Position numbers and translations under genes: made by a program. This document shows positions 34,783-46,793 of a stretch of DNA of 64,000 bases, one piece after another; within the stretch, counting starts at the first letter, position 1; each line of letters opens with the position of its first letter. Location: the NCBI GenBank assembly GCA_026874595.1, contig CM049308.1, positions 16,552,001-16,616,000 of the forward strand, in the 5' to 3' direction. The DNA comes from Sipunculus nudus. Taxonomy: Eukaryota > Annelida > Sipuncula > Golfingiida > Sipunculidae. Below the pieces are notes generated by a model that was given only the letters and a program-made list of their open reading frames with translations, had not been told where the DNA came from and did no database searches.

Positions 34783-34983
34783 GATTATCGCTGCTGGTGT
34801 GACATGCGTAAACTGGAGAGCCTGGTTGGACAGCGCTACCTCACTCATGAGTCAGATGACGCCCGTTGGGAGCAGTACCGCCGAGATCACAAAATGGAAG
34901 ACTGGCCTGCTATTGGACATTCTGGAGTGAGCAAGCACGATATTTTTAGTTTTAAAGCTCGTGACCGCACGACACACAGATAG
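34783..34983 (+). CDS. PRKD: Protein kinase D, last coding exon and C-terminal tail
   Basis: Final coding exon, after the acceptor CTGACACACAG. It encodes DYRCWCDMRKLESLVGQRYL then THESDDARWEQYRRDH, the conserved post-kinase segment of PKD (human [20 protein letters not shown] then THESDDLRWEKY). It ends KHDIFSFKARDRTTHR and a TAG at 34981-34983. The exons from 5532 onward give about 306 residues. The tail does not end in the hydrophobic PDZ-binding type seen in vertebrate PKD1 (VSIL). A possible donor, GGA|GTGAGC, lies inside the exon at 34926/34927 and would remove the last 18 codons if spliced to an exon further on, so the true C-terminus could differ. Confidence 0.9.
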   Translation, partial: DYRCWCDMRKLESLVGQRYLTHESDDARWEQYRRDHKMEDWPAIGHSGVSKHDIFSFKARDRTTHR

Positions 34984-35759
34984 TGTGCCCAGAAACTCTG
35001 CCTTCATCTGTCGCTCTGCACTGCTCATCTCTCTCTTCATCGTGACGGTGATGTCATGTAGTCATGATGTCGTCGTGGTTGTATAGCACTTCATCAATGG
35101 TTGCATGGTGTCTGGAGCAGTGAGTTACAAACTGTCAAGGAATAAGTGATCATGTTGGCTGCATAATGTTAAACTGTCGCCAAAAGCCTGATTATGTACT
35201 GTCAGTGGTGTAATACTCTGTGGTGCCTTGTTCAGACCTCGTCTGTCTTTGACTTGGGGGGGAATGAGGGGTAAGCTAATGGAAGAATTACTAATGAATG
35301 GATTTGGATTATCATTGATAGATATAATGGATTCACAAGTATTCAAGAGTTTTTACAATTTTCTTTGTTTTCCGTCAGAATTATCACATGACTTTATTTG
35401 CACACATGTTTAACTTCCATGTTTCTCATGATGCGATAATGTCATAGACCTTGTGTAAATCCCAGGAACAGGATTTCTTGTACAATTTAAGGAACTAGTA
35501 AATGAAATCTTTACCACAATTTTAACCAAATACATTCCAGCATATTGTTTTGTGTGGTGAATGCAAGTTATTTACATCTTTTTCATGACACAGAAAAAGT
35601 GAAATTAAGGAAAGGGCACCATAGAAATGACATTCAGAGAGTAATGCAAAATTACAAAAAGTATTATTGTACATCTTAGGTGCCCTATTTAATGAACTGA
35701 TTAGCTGTAGATCTTGAAGTAAATTCAGGTCATTTTTATCATTTACAGGTCACATGATA

Positions 35760-35765
35760 AATAAA
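35760..35765 (+). terminator. Candidate polyadenylation signal of the PKD gene
   Basis: AATAAA about 780 bases after the PKD stop codon, the first good match I noticed in the putative 3' UTR. No transcript evidence; animal 3' UTRs often have several sites. Confidence 0.4.
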
Positions 35766-36574
35766 GTTTAGGTCACATGCATGATTAGATCAGATGGCAC
35801 ATGATTTTACTAATAGAGCACATCAGATGTGGTAAAAAGGTCACATGATATCAACTTGATGTGAGTGGCAGAACAAGGATTATATTAATCCACAGAGTAA
35901 ACAAACATACATTATTTGTTTTTTTACTGTTACTCATTTGAAAGAATATATTCATTTTGAAATGAAGGTGCTAGATTGAATCTTCATGGTCAGCGTTCTT
36001 TGATATTGGGCTTGTGTAATATGACATAGCTAGTCAGTTGATAACTTGCTGTACCAGAGGGGAAACAGGATAAAAGATCTTAAGGGGGGGGGGGCTCAGT
36101 TCCCTGGCAAAGGAAACAAGAGTGCCAGTAGATGCTATAAATAACTCGCGCATTCAGATGACAATAACACCAGAGTCAGGCCTGGATAATTTGTATTAGG
36201 TGTATATTTCCCAGATTTTATTGCTGAAAAAGGAGTGGGCACACACTTCTCCAAAGCTGCCCTCATATACCCCAGGGTGCACCCCATAGCCAGCAATCCC
36301 TGTTAGGGCAAATAGTGTGGGCTCAAGCTGACACCCTAACTTTTTGAGAAAAGATATTCTGATCTTCAAGATGCTTTTATATATTTAACTAACTATTTAC
36401 CAAGAATGCCCCTTAATGCACCATTTAGCACTTTATATAACAATTTTCATAGGGGTCATTCGTACTTGAGAGATTTGGGGCCAGCAATTGTTTTCTAGAT
36501 CGGTCAATGTCATTCTGTCATTACAGCATACCTGACAAATGTATCAATTTATGATTTGAGGATTTGGGTGTAGG
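35766..36574. other. Gene-free stretch after the PKD gene
   Basis: AT-rich, with a poly-G run near 36085. No gene recognised. Confidence 0.5.
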
Positions 36575-36785
36575 CTAAAAAAGAGTTATTCTGGTCTTAA
36601 TTTTTCCAATACACAACCCCTTGCCACCAAACCCTCTCTGCAGGTAGATGTTTGCACTCTGTCCTTGGGGTACTTTCATGTTGCAGCCCTGTGCCCTTAA
36701 TGAACCCTGACAGGTTTATTTCTCTGAGTTTCTGGAAATAGCTCATGAGGGGTGCCCCTCAACATACACACTGTGTCATATAAAG
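36575..36785 (+). repeat. Dispersed repeat of about 210 bp, copy 3 of 3
   Basis: Contains GAGTTATTCTGG, CCTTGCCACCAAACCCTCTC, TGTCCTTGGGGTACTTTCAT, GTGCCCTTAATGAACCCTGA and AGCTCATGAGGGGTGCC, in the order seen at 13650-13880. Confidence 0.65.
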
Positions 36786-38484
36786 TTATCCAAGAACTTA
36801 TTTGCATAATGCTGAAATTTATATATACTTTGTATGACTGAAGTGTGGGAAAAAAAATCCATTTACATTAAATTCAGAGAGGTGTTTATTCAAATTATTC
36901 AGCAGAATTTCCCCCATGATCCCCTGTTAATTATGAACAAGGAATTTGTCACTCTTGTACACCCCTATAATAAGCCTACAAGTTATTGTTAAACCCCTTT
37001 GTGGGAGACCTTCCTTGCAATGAACGTGAACATTTAGTGTTCAGACCAGGAAGGATTTATTGCTTGATCTGAGCTTCAACAGTGACACCAGAATTCTTTC
37101 CTTAACCATTGAATGGCCATTTAGAGGAATTTTGTCCTACATATTTAAAAGAAAATATTTTGTCCGTTTACAAAGTGAACAGAAAGGTGTTAGAGTGTAA
37201 CTGTGATATACATACTGGGTGAGAATTGATGGAAGGTTTACTATTGTTGTGATTTGTACCAGTTAACAAAATCTTTCCATCTGTAGGTCACAACACCTTC
37301 ATAGTCAGTATTCACCCAATGAATTATTCAGTGTTTTCCTGAAAAAAAAGGAATATATTAATATATATTGGTGTGTTAGGCCCCAAAACTATGTTAGGCA
37401 AAGGAACATGTAATTTTTGGTAAATTTTTGTAAATTTGGTATGCATTTTACATTGAGTGGGAACAACAAACTCAGAAATATAGTATGGCAGCATGGAGAA
37501 AGAGTGCAAATCTGTGCAATTTGGATTGTCATTTAGGGACAGAGAACAATTTTCATTCAAAAGAAGTCTCAGCAGAAGGCAGAGGACAAAGCTATTGTTA
37601 CTAGAGCATCATTATGAGGCAGAAAATAAGTCTGTTTCAATGATGTGCAAGTGGTGATTTAATCAAGGTATATATTGAAAGTATACTGTGGCCTACAGAT
37701 GTAGCAGCTACAAGAGATTAATCAAGATAGATGTGGTAGTAATCTTTTCAACACCCATTGTGTATGATTTATACTTGTGATTTTATAATATGTCCAGTGT
37801 ATTTATATAAACATCTTGTAAAATGTTTTATTATGCATTTCCTTCATTTTAATATTGTCAAACATGACTCATGCATGTATAAATAACACATGACAATTCA
37901 TTCTGATACACTATACTGGGTGTATTATGTAAATATTTTTCCAAGAAAATTTTTAATCATATAGAGAGAGTAGTTTAAATGAAAATACATATTAGGATCT
38001 ATGATCAGAGCTTTAGGTATCATGCAGATTTTCTATGATTGATTTTGGATAAGTAGGCAGTATGGTAGTGGGAAGACATATAGTTAACATTTAATGGCAG
38101 CTGAGTTAATTAAACAAGAGACAAGAAAAGACTGCAGTAGTTTGAGAACAGCTTGTTAAAAAATTAGGTTCAGATACAGTCTTCAGAGTTTCCATGACAA
38201 CTAAAATTTTCATGTAGTTCCATTGACTATAAGTTTCCATAGAAACTTCCGAATTGATTGAGTTAGATCATTTTCAGACTTTGTAATCTTATAACATGTT
38301 GACAGTGAGGGGTCACAATTTAAGCCTCCGCTTTTCTTAGGTCACCCTGATTGCATAATTTACCATCAACTAGAATTTTTTCTTTCGTATATCCTCATTT
38401 TCTCTAGATGTCCAATATGGCTGATTTTCCAGTATGGCTGAGTAGTAGTCACAGGTGATAGGTTTGCACTTGGTATTTATTTTT
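36786..38484. other. Gene-free stretch
   Basis: No supported gene. Short open frames (for example about 78 codons on the - strand near 37324-37560) lack any recognisable feature. Confidence 0.5.
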
Positions 38485-38955
38485 ACACACCCGTCTATGA
38501 CAGGATGTATTATGGTATACCCACGGTCCATATTGCAGCGATAACATACCAGGGCTTTGATGGATTTTCACCATAACTATCTTGTCCGACTTTGATTATA
38601 GACAAAATTCATGCATATTTGATGAGGTCAAAGGTCACGAGGCTACTGTGACACTTTGATATCTTATCATGAATATGATGGATTTTGATGAAACTCAACA
38701 GAAATATTAATCAATATAATATCTCTTTGAGTTTGGTTCCCTGCAAAATCCATATAAATTTAATGAGATCAGACATCCCCAGACTGTGGTGGCGCCATGA
38801 TGACTTACCAAAATTCTGATGCATTTTCATGAAACTCATTATGAATATTAACAAATACAGTTTCTCACCTGTATTACACCATCAGCAAAATTCACGCATA
38901 TTTAACGAGGTCAGAGGTCACAAGATATTATGCACAATTTGCAGTGCTCTTGTTT
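38485..38955 (+). repeat. Dispersed repeat with DR1-like motifs, copy 2
   Basis: Parallel to 22490-23012 in order and orientation. Contains GAGGTCAAAGGTCACG (38622-38637) and GAGGTCAGAGGTCACA, and a near-match to the palindrome of the tandem blocks (GGTGGCGCCATGAT). Confidence 0.75.
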
Positions 38956-39779
38956 ACCTTGACCCAGTTTCCAAGGTCACACACTCCATAGCCTATCCCC
39001 TATTATCACTTACTTAGGGGGAAAGAGGGTGTCTCCAGTGATCACTGGATTAATGTAAACATCTTGTTGTATACTGAGCGGTATTAACCTGATCAATTGC
39101 TTCCAACTCCCAACAGATTAGTTTCTGTCATGACAGACACTTAATTCATTCTGCAAGGGATAATGATCTGAGCCTTTACACTTTAAATCTATTATATACT
39201 GATAATCACTTGTAAATATTAGTTCCCTTAAACAAAAATTTGTGAAACCACCTATAAATACTTTTGCATCATTCTGTATTCACAGTATGTTATCATTAAA
39301 TAAATTCACAACAATTAATTAATGTAAAGAAATTACTGGAAGTTCTTTGACAATATGCTGCATTTAGAAGTTTTAAATGCTCATTATATCATAAAAACTC
39401 AAAGTAATTTAGTGACAAACCTTTGAATGCAATCCATGGTATCCTAATCTCACTGATACTATAACATGACCCAGGTTTTGTGCTGGTTCTATGCACACAC
39501 TTGTTATTCACTTTACCCTATATTCAGCAGAATTAATGCAAAACATTCTCTTTACATAGCTGCACTGCATTCCACATATATAAAATAAAATATAATAATA
39601 CAGTATATTATATATATTTGCTTTGTAGATGATAAGATTTTAGTTTAGTTAGTTATATATGTTATTAGCACTGTGATCATTCCAAAGATCAGAACTACCA
39701 GTAATGAGGTAAGAGGTAAAGCATGTTGAAGAGTCCATTATCAGTCATGTCACCATTGGTTAGTTTTGTCTACAGGACC
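38956..39779. other. Gene-free stretch
   Basis: AT-rich sequence, nothing recognised. Confidence 0.5.
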
Positions 39780-39895
39780 TGATAATATAGTGAAACCTCA
39801 AAATTATGACCACCAACAGGACCATGAAAAAGTGGTCATTCTTATGAGGTGGTCACTTAACTGAGGTGGCGGTTAAGCAAGGTTTTACTGTATGT
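39780..39895 (+). repeat. Dispersed GTGGTC-type repeat, well preserved
   Basis: Starts ATATAGTGAAACCTCAAAAT and continues GACCACCAACAGGACC, AAAAGTGGTCATTCTTATGA, GGTGGTCACTTAACTGAGGT, ending GCAAGGTTTTACTGTATG. The ends AGTGAAACC and GGTTTTACTGT are roughly inverse, like a short inverted-repeat element. Confidence 0.6.
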
Positions 39896-40933
39896 TTTGC
39901 TCCGGTTATGGCTTACACAGTGACAGTTCTGGCTCTCTTTCATTCACAGGAAGTCTGTTAGGTTCTGATAATGTAATTCTAAAAGCATACTGATTTGGAA
40001 ATCAGTATCGAGGCTTAGTTGCTGTGTTTATAGGGTTTGACACAGGGTTGTAAACACAGGGTTTGTTCTTGCACCTCATTAATGCACATAAATTATCATG
40101 AATTAAACTAATTTTCTCCAATAGGGAACAGCTGATTTGTCAGTTTTCCTCATGAATAATGTATTAGATCCCAGAAGCAAATTTCTGAGTATGTTATTAA
40201 AATGCTTTGATAAAACAAAAGACATACATGCTGACTGTGAGAAAGGCTCAGGTCAGTGACTTCAGGTTGTAAGATCTGTGTTATTTGCTTTTACTGTTCT
40301 GATATGTAATGTCACAAGGACTAATTTTGAAGGACTTTTTTTACCATAAAATGTGACTTTTATTGCTAAGAACATTCAGCTTTACGATAGATTTAAATGA
40401 TAATCAGACAGGAAGTCAAAAACAGTAATTTGATATATTGGTCAAAATTCATCTGATTGACACTCAGCCTAGAAGACCATTCTCTCAATCCTTACAATAG
40501 AGTAAGGTCTGGTTCAGACTTTGGAACTTTTGGACATTTATGTGTAATCTTATTAGTGTAGGATAGATAATTGTTATATTTTTATTATGTGCAGGTTATC
40601 CAAGTGCCTCACAAGTCCAAAATGTTTTGTCAGTACTGCAGAGTACACTTGTTTCCTCAACACGTGTTTTTTTTTTTTTTTTCTATTAGTAAGGTAACAT
40701 AAATAACATGGTGTGCTATGACAAGGTGCTGGGTGATACCCTGCTTTCTGCATCTTTTGTTCAGCCAGATGAGGATAGGTGGCACTTTTTTCGCTGCCTC
40801 AAACCAGATGCAGTTCTCTGAGTTTGACCAAGAGAGTAAGCTATAGATCATTTTCACAGGATTGATACAGCATTGTATGGTAAAACACAACATTGTATGA
40901 TTAACAAACACTATTTTCAACAGAGTAAATTAA

Positions 40934-40936
<3 letters not shown>

Positions 40937-41006
<70 letters not shown>
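40937..41006. repeat. (AT)n microsatellite
   Basis: Uninterrupted AT dinucleotide run of about 68 bases. Prone to cruciform formation and assembly error. Confidence 0.97.
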
Positions 41007-41009
<3 letters not shown>

Positions 41010-41309
41010 CAGTTAGATGATAGACAACCTGAAGAATATAGTTGGTCGTTTGCATAATAATTAAAGTTTAAAATGCTCAGTATTTAAAATTTAAAGAGCA
41101 GCATGTTTTCCCTATCATAATATTAATTAGCTACAGACTAATTTTTTTCCTCAATGATGTGAGAAGAATACTGTATCAGTAATGACTCATTCCCACCAAA
41201 CCAGAAGAACAATCAAACATCATTTTACAACATGTTTTATAACGGTAGAAATTCAGGGTTAGTGTCATATGTATGCACTTTTAATTGAAGAAATATATTG
41301 ACATTACTT

Positions 41310-41311
<2 letters not shown>

Positions 41312-41399
<88 letters not shown>
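41312..41399. repeat. Second (AT)n microsatellite
   Basis: AT dinucleotide run of about 88 bases with one break, 300 bases after the first. Confidence 0.97.
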
Positions 41400-41403
<4 letters not shown>

Positions 41404-42952
41404 AAATGTTACATTTTAACAGGATCTGTTGTAGTGGTTGAAGATTGAAGCATGTTGAAACTCACAACTGTTAATGTACATACATACTATCATTTTGTAC
41501 ATTGTCTCATATAGTACACATTGTAACTGCCATGTTGACTTTTTTACTGGTTATGACGGGTCCAACATGAATAAACACGGAGATGGACTAGGTCTCATGT
41601 CTTTTGTATACTGTTATGGTGGTGTATCTTCTCTGCTGCCTCGTGTGTGTGTTCTGCAGGGTCCCATCCAGCAGTAGTATGTTGGAGGTATAAAAATAGG
41701 AGTGATCACCAGGAGCGGAAGGGCTGTGAGATGTTGCGCACAGTTGAAATTAAAAAAAAAAAAAAACTCGCACCTTTGTTTGAAAGCTTATGGTATAGCC
41801 GCTTGTGCCTGCCTATTACCCCAGCATTATTTATAATGTGTGGCATGATTCTTGCTTATTCCTTCAATATTTCTTTGCAACCGCACATTGAAAATATTCA
41901 CCTTGATAATTATAGGTTATAATGAATTAAGGCTAATATAAATCTCCATATTAATATGCACCTTCCATGGCGCTGGCAACAGGTTAGGTTGATCAAATTG
42001 AATAACATTTGAATTAAGATTTCCAACGAAAAAGGCACATGTTGTTTTCTTAAACCCACTTTAAACAGTCAAAATTTTAATTTTCGTAGCATTAAAATGG
42101 GTTTGATAATTGGAAATACTCATTCTGAAATTTTTTAGCTGTTTATACTTTATATAGTTTTATCAACTTTATTTTTTTTTTCAAGACTGACAGTGAAGGT
42201 AGCTGACCTATAACGTAGCGGTGCTCATAATGAGCAAACAGTATTTAGAGTCCAGGATTCTGAGCAAAATGGCGAGGTTCATTGTATTTTTCAGAAAATT
42301 CTTTAAAAAAAATTACAAGAGCAATTCATGAAATATTATTGGTTTCTTGTTGATGATATTTAGTATACAGAAACACCCCCTGCGAACGGTTTGCGACTTA
42401 TATTCGCGTTCGCTCTCACGTTCACGCTTATGGAAACGTAGCTTTAATGAGCAGTGAAATCTCTTATGATGCGTGTTACTACATATTCAATAAATCATGA
42501 TTAAGTAATGGAGCTGCCGATTTTTAAAGACCATAATCATTTTGAACAACTTTCATTAGTTAAAAACTTTCATTATTTGCATGGATTAAAACGAAATTAA
42601 ATATTAGCACTTTAATAATAAAGTAAAAACTTGCGATTTCTTGAGTATTTATTTCTTTACATAACAATTACAACCGCAATGAATTAGTCACAGTGCTAGT
42701 CACAGAAATTGAAAAAAAATCTGCATTTAATCAAAGGGCACAGCTTGTACACGGCTGTGTGCACTTTGGACGCCAGCAAGTATAAATGTAACCAAGTCTG
42801 GCAAGTCCCTGTCGTCCTATACTGTGGTTGGCTTCATAGTCGCTGGGATAATATATCGCGATGTACACGTATTTCGCGAAGGTTTATTTTTTTGCGGTCT
42901 CATGATATTAAAAATTTACACAAATTAAACTTTATTATATGAATTAATTATT
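41400..42952. other. Gene-free stretch with an isolated GC-rich patch
   Basis: AT-rich. A CpG-bearing patch at about 42380-42445 (GCGAACGGTTTGCGACTTAT, GTTCGCTCTCACGTTCACGC, then AAACGTAGCTTTAA) looks like one end of a DNA transposon, but I did not find the other end. No gene recognised. Confidence 0.4.
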
Positions 42953-45060
42953 AGCGAACCTGTGAGCTTGTGCGATGGCGCAGCGTCGTCCGTCCGCCGT
43001 CCATGGTTGTGAGTAGGTTTACCCATGCTTTCTCAGAAACCGACGAGCTTGCAACTCCTAATTGCATGTAAGAATCGGTCACATTTCAGACTTTATCGGA
43101 TTAAGCTTATTTTTTTTGGTATCTGCATTAACTTAGATTTTATAGGGAAAAAACCTAAAAACCTTTAAAATCTTCGAAACTGTCCAGCCAAATTGTCCAA
43201 TATTTCACTGAAAAGTCCCAGAAACGATCTTTCCCAAGTTTGTTCGAGTGGATCAACTTCGGTGATTTTTGGCCAAGTTATATTGGAACTTGCACCTAGT
43301 CATTTGTTCAGAAAAGCATACTAAAATCAAAATCTCAGAAACGGCTGGAGCTATCATCACCAAATTTTATGCCAGTGTTGGACATATGAGGTTCATCTAA
43401 AATTGAGGTATTGGTGGCGCCACCTGCATCGGCCTTTTTGTACAGGGTTCATCAGTGCCTGTATCTTACTGAGAGCTACAAAAACATCCTCACTGAAACC
43501 ATTTGGCCAAATTGTTTAATATCGCACAGAAATGATCCTAGGGTAGTGCTTTCTGAATTCTGAACAATTGGTCTCTGTTCAATGATTTTTGGCGGAGTTA
43601 TGGGAAGCTGAATTTAGTCAAATTCCACAGGCCAGTGGCTACAAAGATCTTCTTCTAAAAAAACCACTGAGCCAGATTCTTTAATCTCACACATTTAGGA
43701 TCCTCAGATGTTGGTTATACAAGTGTTCAAATGGTTTAGGTTGATTACTTTTTGGCTGAGTTTCGGGAAGCTGAACTTAGCGAGTATGCTGTATCTACCT
43801 ATATGAGTTATAAACCTGCAAAACATTATTCGGCTGATGCTTCTGAAGCCAAATTGATGAATATTCTACAAGAATAATCCCCAGAATATATTCTTATAAT
43901 AATTGACTTTAATGGTTCCACATGAATGGAGGGTGAATTGAGTCGTTTTACCATACATGAAAGCAGTTACATCTAGCATGGCACCAATTTGTGTGCAAAG
44001 TCTTAATAATTGAAAGGTGATCCAAGGTAACATCGAATATGTTGAAATTATTGTTCATGAATGGCTGCTAATTTAAAAGAGTTTTATATATCATTTAAAA
44101 TTGCAATTTTTGAACATACAAGATCCAGCATTATTTTTAGCGAACCTGAGCAGCGTCGTGTGTCCGTTGTCCACCGTACGTTAACCCATGCTATCTGAAA
44201 AACTGTCAAAGCTAGCAGCGCCTAGTTTTATGGAAGTATCAGGCACATGTCAAACTACCAGACTGAGCTTATATAAATATCTGCATTGACCTAGATTTTA
44301 GAGGGGGAAAGTTAAGAACCTTTTTAAAATCGTCTTCTCTGAAACCGTCCAGCCAAATTGTTCAATATTTCACAGAAAGAATCTCGGAAACAATCTTTCT
44401 CAAGTTTGTTCGAATGGTTTTAGTTCAGTGGTTTTTGCCAGGTTACTGAAAGCTGAACTTAGTAATTTACCAAAAAAGCATACTAAAATTACAATCTCAG
44501 AAATGGCTGGAGCTATAGTCACGAAATTTTATGCAAATGTTGGTGATATGAGTCATATTTCATATTGAGGTACTGGTGGTACCACCTACATCAACCTTTT
44601 ACGAGCGTCATCGGTCATTAGTACATTAACCCATAATTTCTCAGGAATAGCAGGAGCAAGCATGCCCAAAATTTATGCAAAAATCTGTCACATATCAAAT
44701 GTGGGATTGAGCGTTTTGTGGCGCCACCTGCATTTACTTTTATTTCACAGGGAAAAAGCTAAAAAAAAACTTTGAAAATCCTTTCTGAAATCCTTCAGCC
44801 AAAAACTCCAATATTTCACAGAAATTATCCCAGAGAAAAGCTCTCACATTTGTTCAAATGGTTGGGGTTTGATGAATTTTGGCGGGGTTACAGGAATTTG
44901 AACTAAGTCATTTTGCCAATTAAGCATACTGACATAACAATCTCAGAATCGACAGGAGTAAGCATTATCAAGTTTTGTGCAATTGATGGTCACATGACTC
45001 ATATTTGAAATTGCAATTTTTGTGGCGCCGCCTATGGTGAAACTGTCAAGCTGAATCATT
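42953..45060 (+). repeat. Tandem repeat block B (AGCGAACCTG-headed)
   Basis: Two related heads, TTAGCGAACCTGTGAGC (42953) and TTAGCGAACCTGAGCAGC (44137), are each followed by GTCCGTC/GTCCGTTGTCC and TTAACCCATGCTATCT-type words. Several diverged units follow with CCAAATTGTTCAATATTTCA, AATTTTGGC-GAGTTA, ATCTCAGAAACGGCTGGAGC and GGTGGCGCCACC (43413-43424; variants at 44577, 44718, 45021). Non-coding. Confidence 0.75.
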
Positions 45061-45068
45061 CAATTTTT

Positions 45069-45097
45069 AGCTCAGCTGACTATAAGTCATCTGAGCT
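45069..45097. repeat. AGCTCAGCTGACT hairpin head, isolated copy
   Basis: AGCTCAGCTGACT-ATA-AGTCATCTGAGCT followed by GTCCGTCGTCCGGCCGGCCG. The same hairpin heads the blocks at 1436 and 46794. Confidence 0.85.
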
Positions 45098-45229
45098 ATA
45101 GTCGTGGTCCTTTGTCCGTCGTCCGGCCGGCCGTCCGTTAACAGGGCACGTTTTGAAACCGTTAGATCTGCGGATCCAAAATTTAGCATACAATTAGATG
45201 AAAATAAGTTATTCGCATAAATATAAGAT

Positions 45230-45800
45230 CAGTACCTTAAATTTTGACCATGGCACTTTTTCCAGTAAGCACTGTTGTTGATTTAATTTTCAGATCATGC
45301 ACATATAAGGATTTCAGCTTTTATCTGAAATTTATAAGGAATTGACCAAAAACTTCAGCTTTTATTAAAGTTTTTATGAGACCATGGCACACCTAGTTTA
45401 TACTGAAGCCCCTCTATTAGTATCCTTATTGACCTTTCAGACTAATTATGCATGCTTGAAGCGAGGCATACCCTGCAGCCAACTCTTGGATGGCTTCAGC
45501 TGGATCTAACTGTCCAACCCCCCTCCTATAGTAGTTGTTTTGGCCAACAACATAACAATAAACAATTTAAAAAAAAGGTTGGTTTATAATAACAATTTTA
45601 AGAAAAATTAATTGAAAAGGAATTTTATAGTTGAAAAGTTACAGGGAATTACCTTTCAATTACTGATGTTTAATGAATCTTCCATGGATGGCCGAAAATG
45701 TATTTCAATAACATGCAGTCATCATAGGGTATTTTTCAATTCAATCATAAAGATTAATATGAAGCAAGTTATTAATAGACAAGGATGCAGTTGATTATTT
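45230..45800 (+). repeat. Diverged duplicated segment, copy 1
   Basis: Shares with 47640-48300 the ordered words AGTAAGCACTGTTG, AAGGATTTCAGCTTTT, CAGCTTTTATTAA-GTTTTT, GACCTTTCAG, AATTATGCATGCTTGA and ACAATAAACAAT, then GATAGAC/TAGACAAGG-TGC-GTTGAT. The two lie in direct orientation, about 2.4 kb apart. Confidence 0.7.
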
Positions 45801-46378
45801 CAAGGTTATTTCCAGGTGTTTAATTTGTTGGTTTATATTTATTACAAAATTTTAAAAAAATTGAAATATGTCAAAATTTAAAATATTAATCAGACAAGTG
45901 CTCATTTAAGATATCAATATGTTTGACTAATGATATTAAAACTCCTGGTTGTATCAGCTGTTACATGATACCAGGTAAATAATCAAAATTTATATTACTA
46001 TTTCCTTTATTTCAGTTAATAAAATTAAACATTCCCAACTCCGCTTCTTGTATGATATATTGGATGTTTTGATCCTTGGGTTATTATTAACACGTATGAA
46101 GTTTATAGCTGTGATTACTTTTCTTTTTTTCTGAAACGTGTTAAAAATAAAAATATTCATATGTTCAATTCAAATTTCCTGTTTGTGCTGTGGATTTAAT
46201 TTTCACTGCATGTACACATAAGCATTTCATCTGTTAAAATCTGAAATTTGAAACCAATTGATCAAAAACTGTAGATTTCATTCAAGTTTTCAAGCACCAT
46301 GTCTTGATTGTTTACATAACCGCTTCACTCCTGCCTCTGTGAGTGTCTGGGTCAGGCAGTAATTACCAGAGAGCCTCA

Positions 46379-46381
<3 letters not shown>

Positions 46382-46445
<64 letters not shown>

Positions 46446-46486
46446 TTCTCCATGACAGTCTAGCTCTCTCTCTCTCTCTTGTTCTC
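46382..46486. repeat. (CT)n microsatellite
   Basis: CT dinucleotide runs of about 65 and 25 bases with short interruptions. Open frames on both strands here (Ser-Leu or Glu-Arg repeats) are artefacts. Confidence 0.97.
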
Positions 46487-46793
46487 TCTCACCCCTATGG
46501 CTCCCTTCCTCCCTCCACCCCATTCTGTTGACAGGTACTATAAACCAGATTAATAAGCTATAAATGTTGGTGCAATTTAGAAATGTGAGTTAACTAAAAT
46601 ATTCACATATATCTGTGATATTGTAAATGTAAAGTAACATTTTTAAAACTGGAAAAAATTGATATAAAAAAAGGAATTAATGCAAATATTGTTATTTTTT
46701 CTTGTCTCAGTAGAATGGGAATTAAAATTATTTGCTTTGTTTCTCCATCTTTCTGCCTGTTTTAAATATTTAATAATTATGAATACACTTTTT

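Noticed and set aside
46290-46531. Open frames of Glu-Arg or Ser-Leu repeats on both strands
   Set aside because: Created by the (CT)n microsatellite.
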